Below, in pieces: positions 33,810-45,474 of a DNA stretch of 64,000 bases; position 1 is the stretch's first letter, and the number at the start of each line of letters is the position of its first letter. The notes under the pieces are model-generated. The model saw only the letters and a program-made list of their open reading frames with translations. It was not told where the DNA came from and searched no databases. Where the stretch lies: contig JAAROD010000029.1 of assembly GCA_012274445.1 (NCBI GenBank), positions 1,550,001-1,614,000 on the forward strand, given 5' to 3'. A program made the translations under genes and the position numbers. Source of the DNA: Sclerotiophoma versabilis (lineage: Eukaryota; Ascomycota; Dothideomycetes; Pleosporales; Didymellaceae).

Positions 33810-35439
33810 CTCCCTACGATCACCAGTATTCCTGAACCTTCTGGCTTAAGACCAAGGCCAACAGGGCCACTAAGTTTTCAACGCAGATAAGCAAATATCA
33901 AGCAAGGAGCTTCGGCAAGGAATCTGCACAGAACATCGGTCTTTTAACACTGCTAAGCATCGAACTCAGACAACTGAATGGACGATTAATATATTCCAGC
34001 CCACAAAGACTCTGGATCTTGCGAGCCGCATGGTATCGTTCGCCTCAATACTAGATTGAGCAATCTACAAGAGACATCGAATGCTTCTTCCAGCTAAGCG
34101 AGGCCAGTAACCGGGGGCCATGTAGATTGCCGCGCTAGGGATGTCGGGAGCAAAGTCGCATCCCATATGCATGTTCACTGTTGGCGACTTAGCTATTCGC
34201 CACATTACCGGACAATGGCGATCAATACCGTCCAGTAGTAAACAATCGTATGTGCTGCCGGTGGCACAATTGAGACGGTATTATCTCTGAGCTCGACAAA
34301 AAAGGAAAGCAATCTCCATAATTGATAGGCAGGATGAGTCTGCCAGTAGACTACAGTTAAAGTTGATGGAAGCCTTTGCAAGCGTTTCTGTTGGAGAAAC
34401 TGGACACAGGATGATTGCCGATGTAGGTGTTATGCGCAAACCTTAGACGCGAGTGCTGACTGAGAGTTTCCGCGCGTCGTAAAAGTTTGTCTTGCCCACA
34501 CCGCGTAGAAGTGATGAGGTCATACTTAGCAAACTCCACCACAATGCTTCTTTCTGTGCATGTTGTTCTTCCGCAATACTCACACACGACTGCATTATTT
34601 GCTACGTTCAAAGGAATAGCCGCAGAGAATTTGACCATCGCTCTCCCCAAGCTCGTTCAACCATCGGCTTGCTCGCATTCAGCCTAACATGCTTTCTTCC
34701 TTCTTGTTTAGCCGCTATTTGCTCCATTCGTGCCTTCCAAGCCCCCACCACACTCAAGTGTTCTAAACTATACTTGCAATCAACAAGAAAATAGCTGTTG
34801 ATCCAAAGTGTGGATTCGCATTGGAGACCAATCTCACGTGGTCCAAGCCGGACCTCCTTAAGCTGAGCATGCTTGCCTTCATATATGCTCTCGTTTGAAA
34901 TCTGGGCACTGATGGTCTAAAAAGGAAGCTGTTTTCATCATACGATTTTTCTATGTACAAGCCACAGACAAATCCAACGGAAAATAGTCTGCTAGGTCGT
35001 ATACTCAACTGTGGGACAGCCTCATTCTGAACCAAATGTTGGGATTCAACAGCAGTAGGCACCACATCGCACGTTCGGCCGATCTGAACGGTCTCGCCCC
35101 GCAATCCTTCAGGGGGACGATCAAGCCACCGCAGGAGTTTGAGGCTCAAGAGCAACGGGCAATTATCTGCACTGTTTGTATCAGTGCTAATCAACAACAC
35201 TTGCCGTTTTGTGGTTGACAGGTCGGCCACTTGCCCTTCTTCGTCACGAAACCGACCCACTAAACTCAAACTAAGGACCACTTGTGAAAGGGAAGCCAAC
35301 AGGGGACGACAAATAGAGCTCAAATTGGCTGACTATGTCGGTAGTCTAGATGCTTGTACCCGAGGATTGCCTTAAGGTTGTCAGAAGAGTGGTTATTCTT
35401 GATGTATATGGAAACTGAGATAGTGCAGCCGATTTTAGA
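33810..35439. other. Gene-free stretch
   Basis: I see no supported gene. The largest frame (34,763-35,323, minus, 186 codons) has no signal peptide, domain, intron signal or recognisable composition, and other frames overlap it. No transposon ends were noticed. Confidence 0.45.
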
Positions 35440-35440
35440 G

Positions 35441-35483
<43 letters not shown>
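35440..35483. repeat. (GTT)14 microsatellite
   Basis: Fourteen uninterrupted GTT units plus GT. No coding context is supported on either strand; the open frames across it encode only poly-Leu or poly-Gln. Confidence 0.97.
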
Positions 35484-35606
35484 ATACGGCTGGAGCATCT
35501 AGAAGCCCTCAACGTGTGGTCATAAGCGGCAGTCCCCACCAGATTATGGACACCGACAACAGCAACATTAACTAACCTACGGACCTTGCTGAGCCTTATC
35601 CTTATC

Positions 35607-36471
35607 ATGCTCTTCAACAGCTTCGCTGCTGGCGCTGTTTTGGCTGCAGTGGCTGCGGCCGCCCTTACACTTACCTACCTTGGGCCTCCTGTTGTCTATC
35701 AAACTGCCCCAAGTGCACCCTTTGTCACGGAAACCACTCTGGCTGCGCCAGCCACTCCCACCGCTAGATCTCGGAGGATCAAGCACGACAGCAATATCTG
35801 CTAACCCCCAGCCTGCCGGCATCGCACACAAGTCCTCCTCAGACACTGCCGACGTCTCTCTCGCCGACAACTACTACTCTTAGCAAGCTAGCTCTGCATA
35901 AACAACTCTAGATTTCAATGTTGTCTTTTCAAACACCAAAGCATCACTGATCCTTTGCTGGATCCTAATGGCGTTTCCTACTTAGACCCCTAACGTCACC
36001 AACATTAAGGGCGTGTAATGGAGCAGCAAATTTCCACTAACGTCAACATCAATGACGATCAATGCCGTGGCAACTTCCATGTCGTCATTGTTGGTAGCAA
36101 TGGCCACGTCGACACTCCTACCAGCGTACCTTACGCATCAAGACTGATAACAGCGGCACTGTCATGGATGTTCGGTGGCTTGCTGTGTCCCCTGGCGAGG
36201 GCGCAGCCGTTGCCCTCAACCCCGTGGAGTACAAGGCTCAACTTCGATTTTCCAGTTCAGTGACGACGGCTCCCTTATCCAGGTTGCGCTCAAGCAGAAT
36301 ATGGCGGAGGTTGCTCCCAAACCGAACGGCAAATGGGACTTCCTTCATTACCGTTCTGTTGGCCAGAAGAAGAACTACATCAAGTGCTCTGACGACAACT
36401 TGATTTTGTCCACCTCGAAGCTCGGATTCCAGTATGCTGGTGTTTGCCCGGGTCGTAAGCAGTCTTTCTGA
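35607..36471 (+). pseudogene. Broken gene for a secreted protein of unknown function
   Basis: Starts with a good signal-peptide-like segment (MLFNSFAAGAVLAAVAAAA). Protein-like segments then continue in alternating frames: FNVVFSNTKASL near 35,915, DPNGVSYLDP near 35,965, NVTNIKGV near 35,995, QCRGNFHVVIVGSNGH from 36,062, LRIKTDNSG near 36,135, VRWLAVSPGEGAAVALN near 36,170, and FSDDGSLIQVALKQNMAE to the end at KQSF (36,471). At least four one-base shifts are needed to join them. The segments are rich and coherent, so decay looks recent. No family recognised. Confidence 0.6.
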
Positions 36472-36805
36472 AAACATGCCTAAAGACTGCTACTGGATTG
36501 GCCTCTACATCGATACTCATATATCAGGGTTTGCTATGTAGGATGGCACTCGGACGTGTTGATCATTTCGATCGTTTTGTAAATATGTTAGCTCTCTCAT
36601 ATTGACGTTGACTGACAGTCGAGGCCTTGGAGTATGAGACGCGTCACCAACATCTTCTTTTAATTTGATCTAGGCTTGTATCATACATCAACAAATTGAG
36701 TGCATCTGGATCCATATACAGTTTGGGATAAAAGACTGCCAATGGTCGGGCTAAGGGCAGTGCACTAATGTATGTATAGCTCAAGTCTGTGTATGAATGA
36801 CGCGC

Positions 36806-38584
36806 TTAACGAATGGTCTGCGAATTTTTCCTCATTCGGCCATATGCCATGTCTTTTTTGATGAGGTCCACTGCTTTCTCTGCCACTGCATTATGTGTCA
36901 ATAATCCTGAACTTTTGTGTTCTATGCACTTTTTGATCTGTTGTCTACCACACCTCCAATCTCCTCTGACATCTTGGCGTATGTGTCTACAGGATGAAAA
37001 GCGAACAACAATCGCTTCTGGACTAGATCGCCTACTGTATCCAACGTCGTAGTTTCATTAGCCTCGGGCAATTACCCGCTTGGTTTCATCGGTGAATCAA
37101 ATGGCTCAGTCTCGACAACTGTTTCAATACACTGCGTCTGACGTGCCAAGTTTTCAATGGATGCGACAAGTACCGCGGGTGCAGAACCGGCCTATCTTTT
37201 GGATCTGCGGATCTAATGTAAATGCCGCGCAAGAATGAAAGGTTGTTGACCAACATGATTGTGATACAGTTCTTGGGATTCGTCGGTGCAAGCAATCGCT
37301 TCATCTCTGTTTTGCGAGAAGACCTGTTGAGCTGGAGTGATAGCATGTTCACGTATCCAACAGCCTTTTCGGGTCCGAGCATCTGCTATCGCAGTAGCCT
37401 ATGTTAATCCCTTACTAGAGAAGTAATTCTGCGCCCTCGACATAATTTTTTGTAGTACGAGCGGCTTCATGATGACTAGAACGGCTGTTGGAGTCCACGA
37501 AAGGAAGCATGGTTACACTGATGGGTATGCTGACAAGTGGCTCAATTTTGGTGGATAATTATCTTTGAAGGACATCCTACACGGATTTTAGGTACCGCAT
37601 GATATCCATTGTGACTTGGTGGTCCAGAATCTCGAAGCAAGGAGCTGAGATGTCTTGACCCAGAGGTCTCACCAACACCAGGCCTGTCAGGAACCATAGG
37701 TTAACCATGCTTCTCAGGGAGGCCTTTCTGGCCGATAGCGGAAACCTTGAGAACCTATAGCGACTTAACAACCCTGTAGAGAGGACTACTCTTTTTCTCT
37801 TAGGAGGAACTCGTGGTGGGCGCCTTCATGTATATGCACTCTCACGCCAGTGGCCAAAACTGAACAAACAGCCTTGTCTGTAAGTATTCTCTCAACGAGA
37901 TTCTCCATAAAGACCTGGAGGCTTTTTCTTCTCGCGACTTCTGGAGTATAGTAGGCTGAAGCTGCGTAGCCAGGAATCTTGGTCTCCGCATTGATAGTCT
38001 GACCGCGTGCAGTGCCCGAGCTCCTTGCCTTTAATTGAACCTCCAGAATTGGTCCAACCAAGCTGGGCAAGCGTCTTGATCCAGTATGCCTGGAGAGGTC
38101 CATGAATATTTTCGGCATAGTCACTGGTAGAGGATCTTCTTTGCCGTGTAGCTCCTCATTGAAACAACCAGTACTGAGAAGCTCTCTCGTTTTGGCACTG
38201 GGAGGCGTGGAGAGACGGTGTTTTTGGAAGTACGTTGCAAGCCCAGCAGCATCTCATATGTTCATAAACTCTGGGCCAAACTCGGACTGAGTACAAAATC
38301 GCGCTGTGCGCCGGGGCCGCTCTCAACCTACTTCTGGCTCGGTTGTGAAGTCCCATTCATCACTAGAGTCTCCGCAGAGGGAAGAAAGCATGCCAACAGT
38401 CTCTATCTTTGAGTTAACTTGTCGACGTGTGCGTGTTTCGATTGACATCACACTCTTTTCTGCATGCTCGCTAAAACGCTTTTACACGAACTAGGCCACC
38501 GATGCCTCCGCCGATCACAATGAAGTCAGAGTCTTTTATTGAGAGAGCATCAAAAGACATCACACTGCCAGTGGAGTCAGCCAT
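36806..38584 (-). pseudogene. GMC oxidoreductase relic, full length but frameshifted
   Basis: Remains of a flavin-dependent glucose-methanol-choline oxidoreductase. On the minus strand: the FAD dinucleotide motif DFIVIGGGIGGL at 38,491-38,527, soon after a plausible start (38,584); SSDEWDFTTEPE near 38,340; a substrate-domain stretch AYYTPEVARRKSLQVFMENL near 37,950-37,890; the second GMC signature area and DHQVTMDIMR near 37,600; YIRSADPKDRPVLHPRYLSH near 37,190; FHPVDTYAKM (normally HPVGTCAM) then EIGGVVDNR near 36,960; and AVAEKAVDLIKKDMAYG before the end. Segments lie in different frames with stops between, so no working enzyme is made. Substrate class cannot be told. Confidence 0.8.
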
Positions 38585-38819
38585 GCTACTACTGCTTCAA
38601 TACCTGTCAGGTATGACACGGTCTGCAACAGGGCGTTTAGCAGGTCAATTCTGACTTGCGCATCACAAGTAGAGGAACGAGTTACAACCACAACTGTCTC
38701 TGAAGACGATGAGGACGACTGACAAAACTCGAAAAAAGATATCAAGAGTTTGGTCCGCTCAAAGGTAGCTCACCAAGGTGTGACCGCGAAACATAACCAG
38801 AGAGCTGACTCGAGCAATT

Positions 38820-39250
38820 CGGCTTGCTCAAGTTGTCGGAACTGATCGAAGGATGCGCCTGCTTTCTAGCTAGGTGCACAGCTAAGTGCTATTTTGGAGT
38901 ATTGCAAGCTGCGAGAACTTTCGATGACTTACCAAAACCATATGGCTATATCTTTCCTGGACCACAAGTGGTGGGTAACAATTCATATCCGCATTGTTCA
39001 ACTCCCCGACAGCTTATATCCCCTAGCCAGGAAAGCCTACTCGCTTGAACCCCATCTTTTGCCGGTCACTATCTATCGTTCCGAGGATGGTGGCGTGACA
39101 TGGTTCAAGTTCTCCCAGGTTTAAGATCAAGTCAAGAACTGGGGCAACCACTAGCAGCCGTATTTGTTGGTTCTCACGCAAGCAATCGGCCTCTGTACTG
39201 CAGATATGAAAGTACTACAAAATTCATTCGAGAACACTAGAGATTATCCA
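38820..39250 (+). pseudogene. BNR/Asp-box glycosidase-like relic (sialidase fold)
   Basis: The plus-strand frame near 39,075-39,120 reads VTIYRSEDGGVTWFKFSQV, with the Asp-box S-x-D-x-G-x-T-W. After a TAA the same frame continues as DQVKNWGNH and, past another stop, QPYLLVLTQAIG. This is the order seen in secreted fungal BNR-repeat hydrolases (D-Q-V-x-x-W-G..., Q-P-F-L-Y-x-L-P-E-A-I-G). Upstream fragments in other frames (IVQLPDSLYPLA near 39,000) fit the preceding blade. Only one or two blades survive, so it is truncated at both ends and broken. Confidence 0.55.
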
Positions 39251-39424
39251 CGATGATACAAAACCATATGGTTGGTGGCAGGGATCCCTATGTAAGTGCG
39301 CGTGTAATTGACATCCCATACAGTGTCATTGTTGTACCGCCATGAGAAAGCTTGATAGAGTGGAGTATGGAATTGCTTATTCTCGAACAAGCCTACAAGT
39401 TCGTCTATCCAGCTGCCTAGAACA

Positions 39425-40723
39425 CTACTTTTCCCGCCCAGTCTGTGCATCGTTGCCCTTCCCCGCTTTCTCCCCCTCCTCCTCACTCCTGATCCACCGC
39501 CGAAAGGCAATCGTCATCAACCCTCCGATGCCGACCTGGAAAGCTTGGAAGATGATGGCCGGTATCTGCATCTTACTCTGCTCCAAGGGATTGATGTTGA
39601 TGTACATGACGCTCGTCAGCGGAACCACCATAGCCAGCGCCTTTGCAGGACAACAGTAACAGCAAGCAATAACATCCTTCTTTGGGAGCCAGATGATGCC
39701 CGCCGTGAAGCACAGCGCGGTCCACAGGAAATATAGGGCCGCGCAAATAAACACTATGAAGATAATGTTGCTTTTTTTGACGCTCTCAAACGCCTTGTTC
39801 TGGAACGCCTGATCGAACGTCTGCCACACCAGCGTGAGCAGCGCCACGCTCGAGAGCTTCATGAGTTTCCATTCTATGAAGACTTTCTTGCACGCTGACC
39901 CAAAGAAGTACTGCACTACTTGACCTACAGCCATGGGCAGAAACAGACTGAGTCCAAGCTGCATGAACACACGTCTGTAGATCTCGCCGTATCCGGAGCC
40001 CTTTTCGAGAACTTGGCTGTACCACGCGCCAGAGCTTAGATACATCTGTACGATAATCGGGCTGAGGAAGGGACACAAAAATTGCCCAATGACACTCTGC
40101 ACGACGGTGAGCGCGGTGTTGCCGTGCGCCTGTCGTGTCATAACCACATTACTGCTCATCGTTGTCGGCGCAGAGCCAACGAAGAGGAAGCCAATGAGCA
40201 ACCAGGGGTCCATGAAGTTTGGGTTCGTAGCGCACAGGCTCACAATGGCGAAGGTTGCGGCGGAACAGACGAGGTAGCATTGCAATTGCACGAAAAAGTG
40301 CAGTTTCCAGCGCATGTAGTTTTCAATGAGGAGGCGGGTGGGCAGCGTGCAGCCGTTGATGAAGAAGATGACGGATACGGAGAGGTAGGTTATGACCATC
40401 CGTTTGGTTTTTTGTCGCGACGCTGGGACTTGGACTTGTGAGGAAATAAGGATGATGGTTGCCATAGCCAGCAAGAACCATTGGTCCTTGACAAACCACA
40501 GCAGCCATCGTATGATGGATTTGCGTTTAGACGATTTAGAAGTCGTCATGCTTTGGTCTGGTTGTGTGTTTGACGGGGCCGAGGGAGGGGAGGGCGTTTG
40601 TTCGAGTGCGTTCTCCATGTCTTTGAGATTCATCCCATCTTTTCCCGTAGTATCGACAATTTCATCTTCTGGGTCAAGATGGGGCATGCCGCGCCTTGAG
40701 GAGTCCTCTGATGCTGATGCCAT
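39425..40723 (-). CDS. RCH1: SLC10A7/Rch1-like membrane transporter
   Basis: Single-exon gene of 432 residues. The hydrophilic N-terminus (1-70) is followed by about ten hydrophobic segments of the sodium/bile-acid cotransporter fold. PTTMSSNVVMTRQAHGN in the middle is the signature of the SLC10A7/Rch1 subgroup. QVGIGGLM lies in the last membrane segment before a charged tail. In yeasts Rch1 is a plasma-membrane protein that restrains cytosolic calcium; the same role here is inference. The ATG chosen is the first in the frame. It is divergent from the MTHFS-domain gene. The stop is about 175 bases from the end of the BNR relic. Confidence 0.85.
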   Translation of the reverse strand: MASASEDSSRRGMPHLDPEDEIVDTTGKDGMNLKDMENALEQTPSPPSAPSNTQPDQSMTTSKSSKRKSIIRWLLWFVKDQWFLLAMATIILISSQVQVPASRQKTKRMVITYLSVSVIFFINGCTLPTRLLIENYMRWKLHFFVQLQCYLVCSAATFAIVSLCATNPNFMDPWLLIGFLFVGSAPTTMSSNVVMTRQAHGNTALTVVQSVIGQFLCPFLSPIIVQMYLSSGAWYSQVLEKGSGYGEIYRRVFMQLGLSLFLPMAVGQVVQYFFGSACKKVFIEWKLMKLSSVALLTLVWQTFDQAFQNKAFESVKKSNIIFIVFICAALYFLWTALCFTAGIIWLPKKDVIACCYCCPAKALAMVVPLTSVMYININPLEQSKMQIPAIIFQAFQVGIGGLMTIAFRRWIRSEEEGEKAGKGNDAQTGREK

Positions 40724-41280
40724 GGCTGTCGTATGTGGTGCTCAGAGAGCTAACACTATGCCTAGTGCTGGCGTGCTCCAGCATGGTGAAGCAGCAGGAT
40801 AATGGGGTTAAATCAGTGTTCGGTTATACGGCGGATATAACTAAGAGTCACGACGCGGATGATGCTGTTGCTCTAGCCTATCACGAGGCGCGTCTGACCG
40901 GATAAGGCGTCGACGACGCAGGGTGCTCCCGCGGGAGTAACGGAAAAGCAAGCATCACGGCAAGGCTGCTCGAGCGCTTGTCTCAACGTGCGAACTTGAG
41001 GCAAAGGACAAGTCTGTCAAACTCGGCGCAGAAGTTGAGGAAGCGATAATGCAGCTGCACAGAAAACTAGTCGAGTCACACCTCGTGTCCTGTGCAGCGG
41101 GGTCCTCTCGTCCTCTCGTGCATCTAAACCACCACCACCGCCACCACCACAGTGCCTTGCCGCAATTCATAAGGCGCCCTGCCTCAGATCCGACTACCTC
41201 CATTGCGACGACTCCAACTATACCCACTGCGAGCACTCTGACTATACCCTTTGCGACTGTCTTCATAATACATAGCCGTT
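40724..41280. promoter_or_regulatory. Bidirectional promoter region
   Basis: 557 bases between the divergent starts of the RCH1-like and MTHFS-domain genes. It contains CCACCACCACCGCCACCACCAC-like pyrimidine/CCA-rich sequence near 41,125-41,155. No uORF or gene is supported. Confidence 0.5.
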
Positions 41281-42192
41281 ATGGCTGTCCCTACACCTTC
41301 CGAATCACCCCGCAAGCTGCTTTGGGCAGGCGTGTACCAGCAACTCCTGCGTCACGCACTGCCTGACTCGCGCTCCAACTACGACTTTCTCAAGTTCACG
41401 CCCGACTTCCGCGGCTCCTCGGACGCAGTTGCGCGCGTCGCCGAGTTGCCGTGCTATCAGGATGCGAGGACGATACTGGTTACGAGCGACAACAGCCTTG
41501 AGGGACTGAGATACAAGGCGTTGAAAGATGGGAAGAGGGTCCTCGTGGGCACGTATAGGCTGCGCCGAGGCTTTGTCGTGTTGGACCCGAAGAGTATAGG
41601 AGAGAGCAAGTTGGAGCTTGCGGCCTGTCTGGATGGCATGGAGAAGCCTGGTTTAGGGAGGCGGATGGACTTGGCACAGTTGCGCGAGGATGGGCACAAG
41701 ATTGACATGTGTGTCCTCGGCGGATTGGTGTTCAGCGAGCGGGGTGTCGTTGTGTGGGAAGGCTCAGCACTGTTCGAGGTCCAGTGGGCATTGCTGCAGG
41801 ATCTGAAGATGCTTGACGCCACAGTACCGGTCGTTGCTGTCGCGCACGAGTGCCAGGTCGTCGACGAGGCGCTCTATGGGCTCGATGTAATCAAAGCTGA
41901 CAAAAATGGCGAAGTACAATGCAACTTCGTCGTCACGCCTGAGCGCGTGCTGGAAGTGCAGGACGCCATCAAGCCTACCGGTGGAGTCGACTTCAAGGAT
42001 GTGGATCCAGAGGCGTTAAACAATATACCGCCGCTACAAGAGCTTAAGGGCATACGCATGATGGAACAGATCATGTCAAGTGGAGGTTTTGGCGCACAGA
42101 AAGAGAAAGAAGAAGAGCGCAAGACGCCATCTGCGGAAGAGCAGATGGGCATTGACATTGTTGAGCGACTGATGAAAGGTCTAAAGCGCTGA
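41281..42192 (+). CDS. MTHFS-domain (5-formyltetrahydrofolate cyclo-ligase-like) protein
   Basis: Uninterrupted frame of 303 residues. It follows the 5-FTHF cyclo-ligase-like fold of the MTHFSD group: KLLWAGVYQQLL at the start; LPCYQDARTILVTSDNSLEG, GKRVLVGTYRLRRGFVVLDP, a mid part GHKIDMCVLGGLVFS, and PVVAVAHECQVVD near residues 185-200, where true cyclo-ligases close the active site. The charged C-terminal tail (265-303) is outside the domain. Folate activity is not certain, since distant members lack proven catalysis. The ATG follows a CT-rich leader. Confidence 0.8.
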   Translation: MAVPTPSESPRKLLWAGVYQQLLRHALPDSRSNYDFLKFTPDFRGSSDAVARVAELPCYQDARTILVTSDNSLEGLRYKALKDGKRVLVGTYRLRRGFVVLDPKSIGESKLELAACLDGMEKPGLGRRMDLAQLREDGHKIDMCVLGGLVFSERGVVVWEGSALFEVQWALLQDLKMLDATVPVVAVAHECQVVDEALYGLDVIKADKNGEVQCNFVVTPERVLEVQDAIKPTGGVDFKDVDPEALNNIPPLQELKGIRMMEQIMSSGGFGAQKEKEEERKTPSAEEQMGIDIVERLMKGLKR

Positions 42193-42286
42193 GCTACAAA
42201 TGAACTACAAACAGCATTCCAACGCCAGCGCTATGCAGCAAGGCCTGTCCTTCGAACGATATATACAGAATCCCTCAAGTCCTGAC

Positions 42287-42733
42287 TCAGGCCGCCTCCT
42301 CGTCAAGCGCGCAGCTCAACCTCGTAACCTTCGCCAGCCTGCCACCAGCAAGAAGCACTCCTTTGTCCTTCATATCGAACTCAAAAAGTTCCTCTCTTCC
42401 ATGGATGCGCGCTGAACATATCACTCTCCAGTCGTCTTCCACAACGCTCGTGGGTAAGAGTGAAAGCGACTCGCCTGCCTTGATCGCCGTGATTTGCAAC
42501 CCTTGGATATATAGTGGATCGTGGTCGAGCGACAATGTTTGCCCAACGATGATTGTGAGATGTTGGCTCTGGTCGCTAGTTGGTGACTGGTTGGTGTTTG
42601 TATAGTGGGTGTTTTGTGGGCCAATGATTCGCAGGTTGACTATGGCGAGACCTGGTGACGCTGAGGTCGGTGTTGGCGCTGATGCTGCTAGAGCGAACAG
42701 GCTTGCGAAGGAAGCGAGATATGATGAGAGCAT
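42287..42733 (-). CDS. Small secreted protein, unknown
   Basis: Single-exon frame of 148 residues from the ATG at 42,733, chosen because MLSSYLASFASLFALAASA is a clean signal peptide; an upstream in-frame ATG at 42,760 would add nine polar residues. The mature part is about 125 residues with two Cys, a Ser/Thr/Asn-rich stretch and a beta-rich hydrophobic pattern (LTIIVGQTLSLD). No family recognised; size and secretion fit a secreted small protein or effector-like protein. It is convergent with the MTHFS-domain gene, 95 bases stop to stop. Confidence 0.62.
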   Translation of the reverse strand: MLSSYLASFASLFALAASAPTPTSASPGLAIVNLRIIGPQNTHYTNTNQSPTSDQSQHLTIIVGQTLSLDHDPLYIQGLQITAIKAGESLSLLPTSVVEDDWRVICSARIHGREELFEFDMKDKGVLLAGGRLAKVTRLSCALDEEAA

Positions 42734-43609
42734 TCTGGTGGAATCTGAGTATGCTCGCAATGAGCTGTCGTTGTGCTGAGGGGGATGGTATTTTCAGTGG
42801 ACTCGATTGATAGAGGTGATGAAGGTGATGGTTCTTTTGCAAGGAGAGGACAGTATGTATAACAAACACCCTGGCTGACTTTGACTGTTGTTCCTTCTTT
42901 GTCTGCGCCTCAAAGTCCAGCATGAGGCACAGCAGGCCAGCGGCTGCAAGTGGGTCCGCGTTCTATGTATATCAGCTCCACGTTGGCGTTCGGGCAGTTT
43001 CCTGGTTGGGTGGTGCCGGGCGCCTCGAGCCGTTATCAGACTGCCGATCACAACTGTGCCGCATCGCACCTTCACCAATCTGAGTGCAGTCGCCCGAATG
43101 GAGAAGTTGGCTTTGCAGTCGTGCAGCTTTGGAGGAGACATGGCAAGGTAAGCACAATTCTAGGAATCGAACTACGCGCCGAGCGTCAAGGTGGTTGGTG
43201 AGAAAGCCCTAGCAAAGGCATGGCAGAGTGTGGGAGTGTGTGTCGAGGTTAGCGATGCAGATCATGATCAGGTTGCAGTAACATGGTGGAGATTCCGTGA
43301 AAGAACGACAGCGCAACTGTGAAGGTTTCTGAGGATGCAGGGAGTAGTCAGACGATATTGCAGGCTGCCGATGACGTTAACGCTATATAGTTGTGTTCGG
43401 CAGATGACTCGAGGCATCAGTCGCAGTGGGAGTACGAAGGACACAACATAAGACCACGGAGTGTGAGTAAAAGCATGCAGAGTTATCAATGGCGAATGGC
43501 AGGCAGCGTGTAATGCATTGGATGCACGGTAAATCGAAGTGTTGACAAAGGGTATCGTTCGCTTTTGGTTGGAGTTGAGGGATGAACATGGCCTCAAGTA
43601 AGAAATGTT
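42734..43609. other. Intergenic stretch, nothing recognised
   Basis: About 875 bases between the small secreted protein start and the JIP5 stop. Overlapping short frames on both strands lack motifs and introns. Confidence 0.5.
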
Positions 43610-44985
43610 CTAGTCCAGTCCAGAGAACTTGAGGATGCCATGTCCCTTCTGCTGCTTGCCCTTGTTCCTCTTTCTCTTCTTGCGCTTGCTCTGCTGCTCC
43701 TCGTCGCTGCTGTCATCCATGTCTTCATCACTGGCCTGATTCGAGTCGGACTCGTGGTCTCGCTTTGTGCCCGTCTCGCCTTCTTCTTCCTCGTCGTCCC
43801 TGACATGCTCGTCGTCCTCGTCGTCGTTCTCCTCGTCTTCGTTCTCCTCGTCTTCGTTCTCCTCGTCCTCATCCACACCCATGGCGCCCTTCTCACCCCA
43901 GACTTTGACAGTCTTTCCGCCGCCACTGATCATCCTGCCCGTGACATCGAAGCCCAGGCCAATGACGCCTTCCTGTGCCAACTCGTCGTGCTTCAGTTCG
44001 GCAATAACCCTGTTCTGGCCGATCTTGACGAAGCGCAGGTCGCCGTTGCCCAGACCGACTGCGGCGATCCTACCGCCGGGACCGACGCCGGCGGGTAGCA
44101 AGGCAAGCGCGTCCAGGCTCTCGCCGCCTCCCTTGGAGCGATCGACTGTGATGCGCTCATCTTGGTCGTCCCACACGCCGCGCTCCCACAGAGTGAGCAC
44201 GCCGTTGCCTCCGCCGACTAGCACCTTCTCACCCACGTTGGAGCCCTTCTTGGACAGTCCAGACACGATGATGGAGCTGAGCAGCTCCTCCTCCTGGTCC
44301 TCGGAGCGCACCATGACGCCTCTGCGCAGGTCTGTGACGGCCAGGGTGCTGCCGCCGGTGGTGACCCATTGCTTGCTGAAGCCGCTCGTGCTTGCTTCGG
44401 TGGGCGGCAGGGGGGTGAGGGAGGAGATGTAGTCGTCGTGGGGGCGGTGGGTGGCCTGCGGCTTGGGCGAGTTGCTCGTGCCGAGGGCGCGGATGTCGTA
44501 GATGTGCAGGGCGGACGAGTCGGTGGCGAGGATGAGGGACTGCGGGGAGAGGGCGTGGACGAGGGTGGGGGCGTCGATGCCGCCGTTGGCACTGGAACAG
44601 TCAGCCTTCTCTGCGCTTGCTCTGCGGGCGCCGACTGGGCCTACGGGTCAAGAGGCACGGCGATCTTGGATGTGACGCGGCCCGTGGTCGAGTCTGCGAC
44701 CTTCACGATGCCGTCGGTGCCGGCCGAGTACAAGTGCGCGCCGTCGACGCTGAAGCCGAGCGTCCTGCAGCTGCCCTTGTGCCGCCGCGTCTTCCAGACG
44801 GTGTCGATGTGGCCAAATCCGCTCTGCGACGCCGACGTGACCCCGTTGGCGCTGTCGCCGCCAGGCAGCCGGTATGTCTGCACATGGCCCGACGCGAGCC
44901 CTACGGCAACAATGGGCTCGCCCGGGTGGATCGCCTGCGCAAAGAGGTCGTAGTCGAGCGGGATCGCGCACACGTTCTCGAACAT
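43610..44985 (-). CDS. JIP5: WD-repeat nucleolar protein JIP5
   Basis: Homologue of yeast Jip5/WDR55-like proteins, linked to ribosome biogenesis. Two exons, 44,645-44,985 and 43,610-44,591, with a 53-base intron, give 440 residues. The start MFENVCAIPLDYDLFAQAIH is the conserved N-terminus of the family; an upstream in-frame ATG (45,138) is rejected because its extra residues look like leader. WD-type blades cover about residues 10-330 (FGHIDTVW, SAGTDGIVKVAD, VLVGGGNGVLTLWERG, GRMISGGGKTVKVWG). Then comes an acidic tail with NEDEE repeats, and a basic Lys/Arg end (SKRKKRKRNKGKQ) likely acting as nuclear/nucleolar signal. Confidence 0.9.
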
Positions 44986-45474
44986 GATGGCGGTCGTGCA
45001 GCTGCTGTCGCCGGCGGCGCATCCAACTTTTCTGCCGAGCGAGCTCGCCGCGGGCAGGTCGAGCCGAGCCACGGGTGCTTGGCAGGCACATTCACTTGAC
45101 CGCCTGGACTGTGCCTGCCACAGCTGCACCCTGAACACCTGCTACCGCGCTTTCCAATCACGCCCCCGTGTCAGACCACGCAGCCTCACCAACACCGACA
45201 GGCTTGCTCACAACAGCACAACCCAGCTCTCGACCAGTGATGGTGCCTTTCGGAGCAGGCAGGCACCCACCGGCCGGCGGTCTTGCAGGATCATGTCTGG
45301 ATCACGTTTCCTAGTGATTGGCTGTCAGCCTCGCCTGCCTCCTCGGACCGCAACCATTCGCCAACCGCTGTGCAGATGGAGCAGCAGCGTCCAAGTCGTG
45401 CATGTTCATAAGGGAGCTCATGGAACTCCAATTGTTGACATCGCCGCGCTCCCTGCAACACCACACTCGCCGAC
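44986..45474. promoter_or_regulatory. Divergent promoter of JIP5 and histidine phosphatase genes
   Basis: 489 bases between the two divergent starts. Overlapping open frames reflect the GC-rich leader; no motif seen. Confidence 0.45.

Noticed and set aside
34763..35323. 186-codon minus-strand frame
   Set aside because: No domain, signal, intron or conserved-looking segment; overlapping frames are equally long in this non-coding area.
39342..40802. Plus-strand frames opposite the RCH1-like gene
   Set aside because: Antisense shadows of a well-supported coding sequence.
43640..44953. Long plus-strand frames across JIP5
   Set aside because: GC-rich antisense shadows, such as poly-Ser from the acidic repeat of JIP5.
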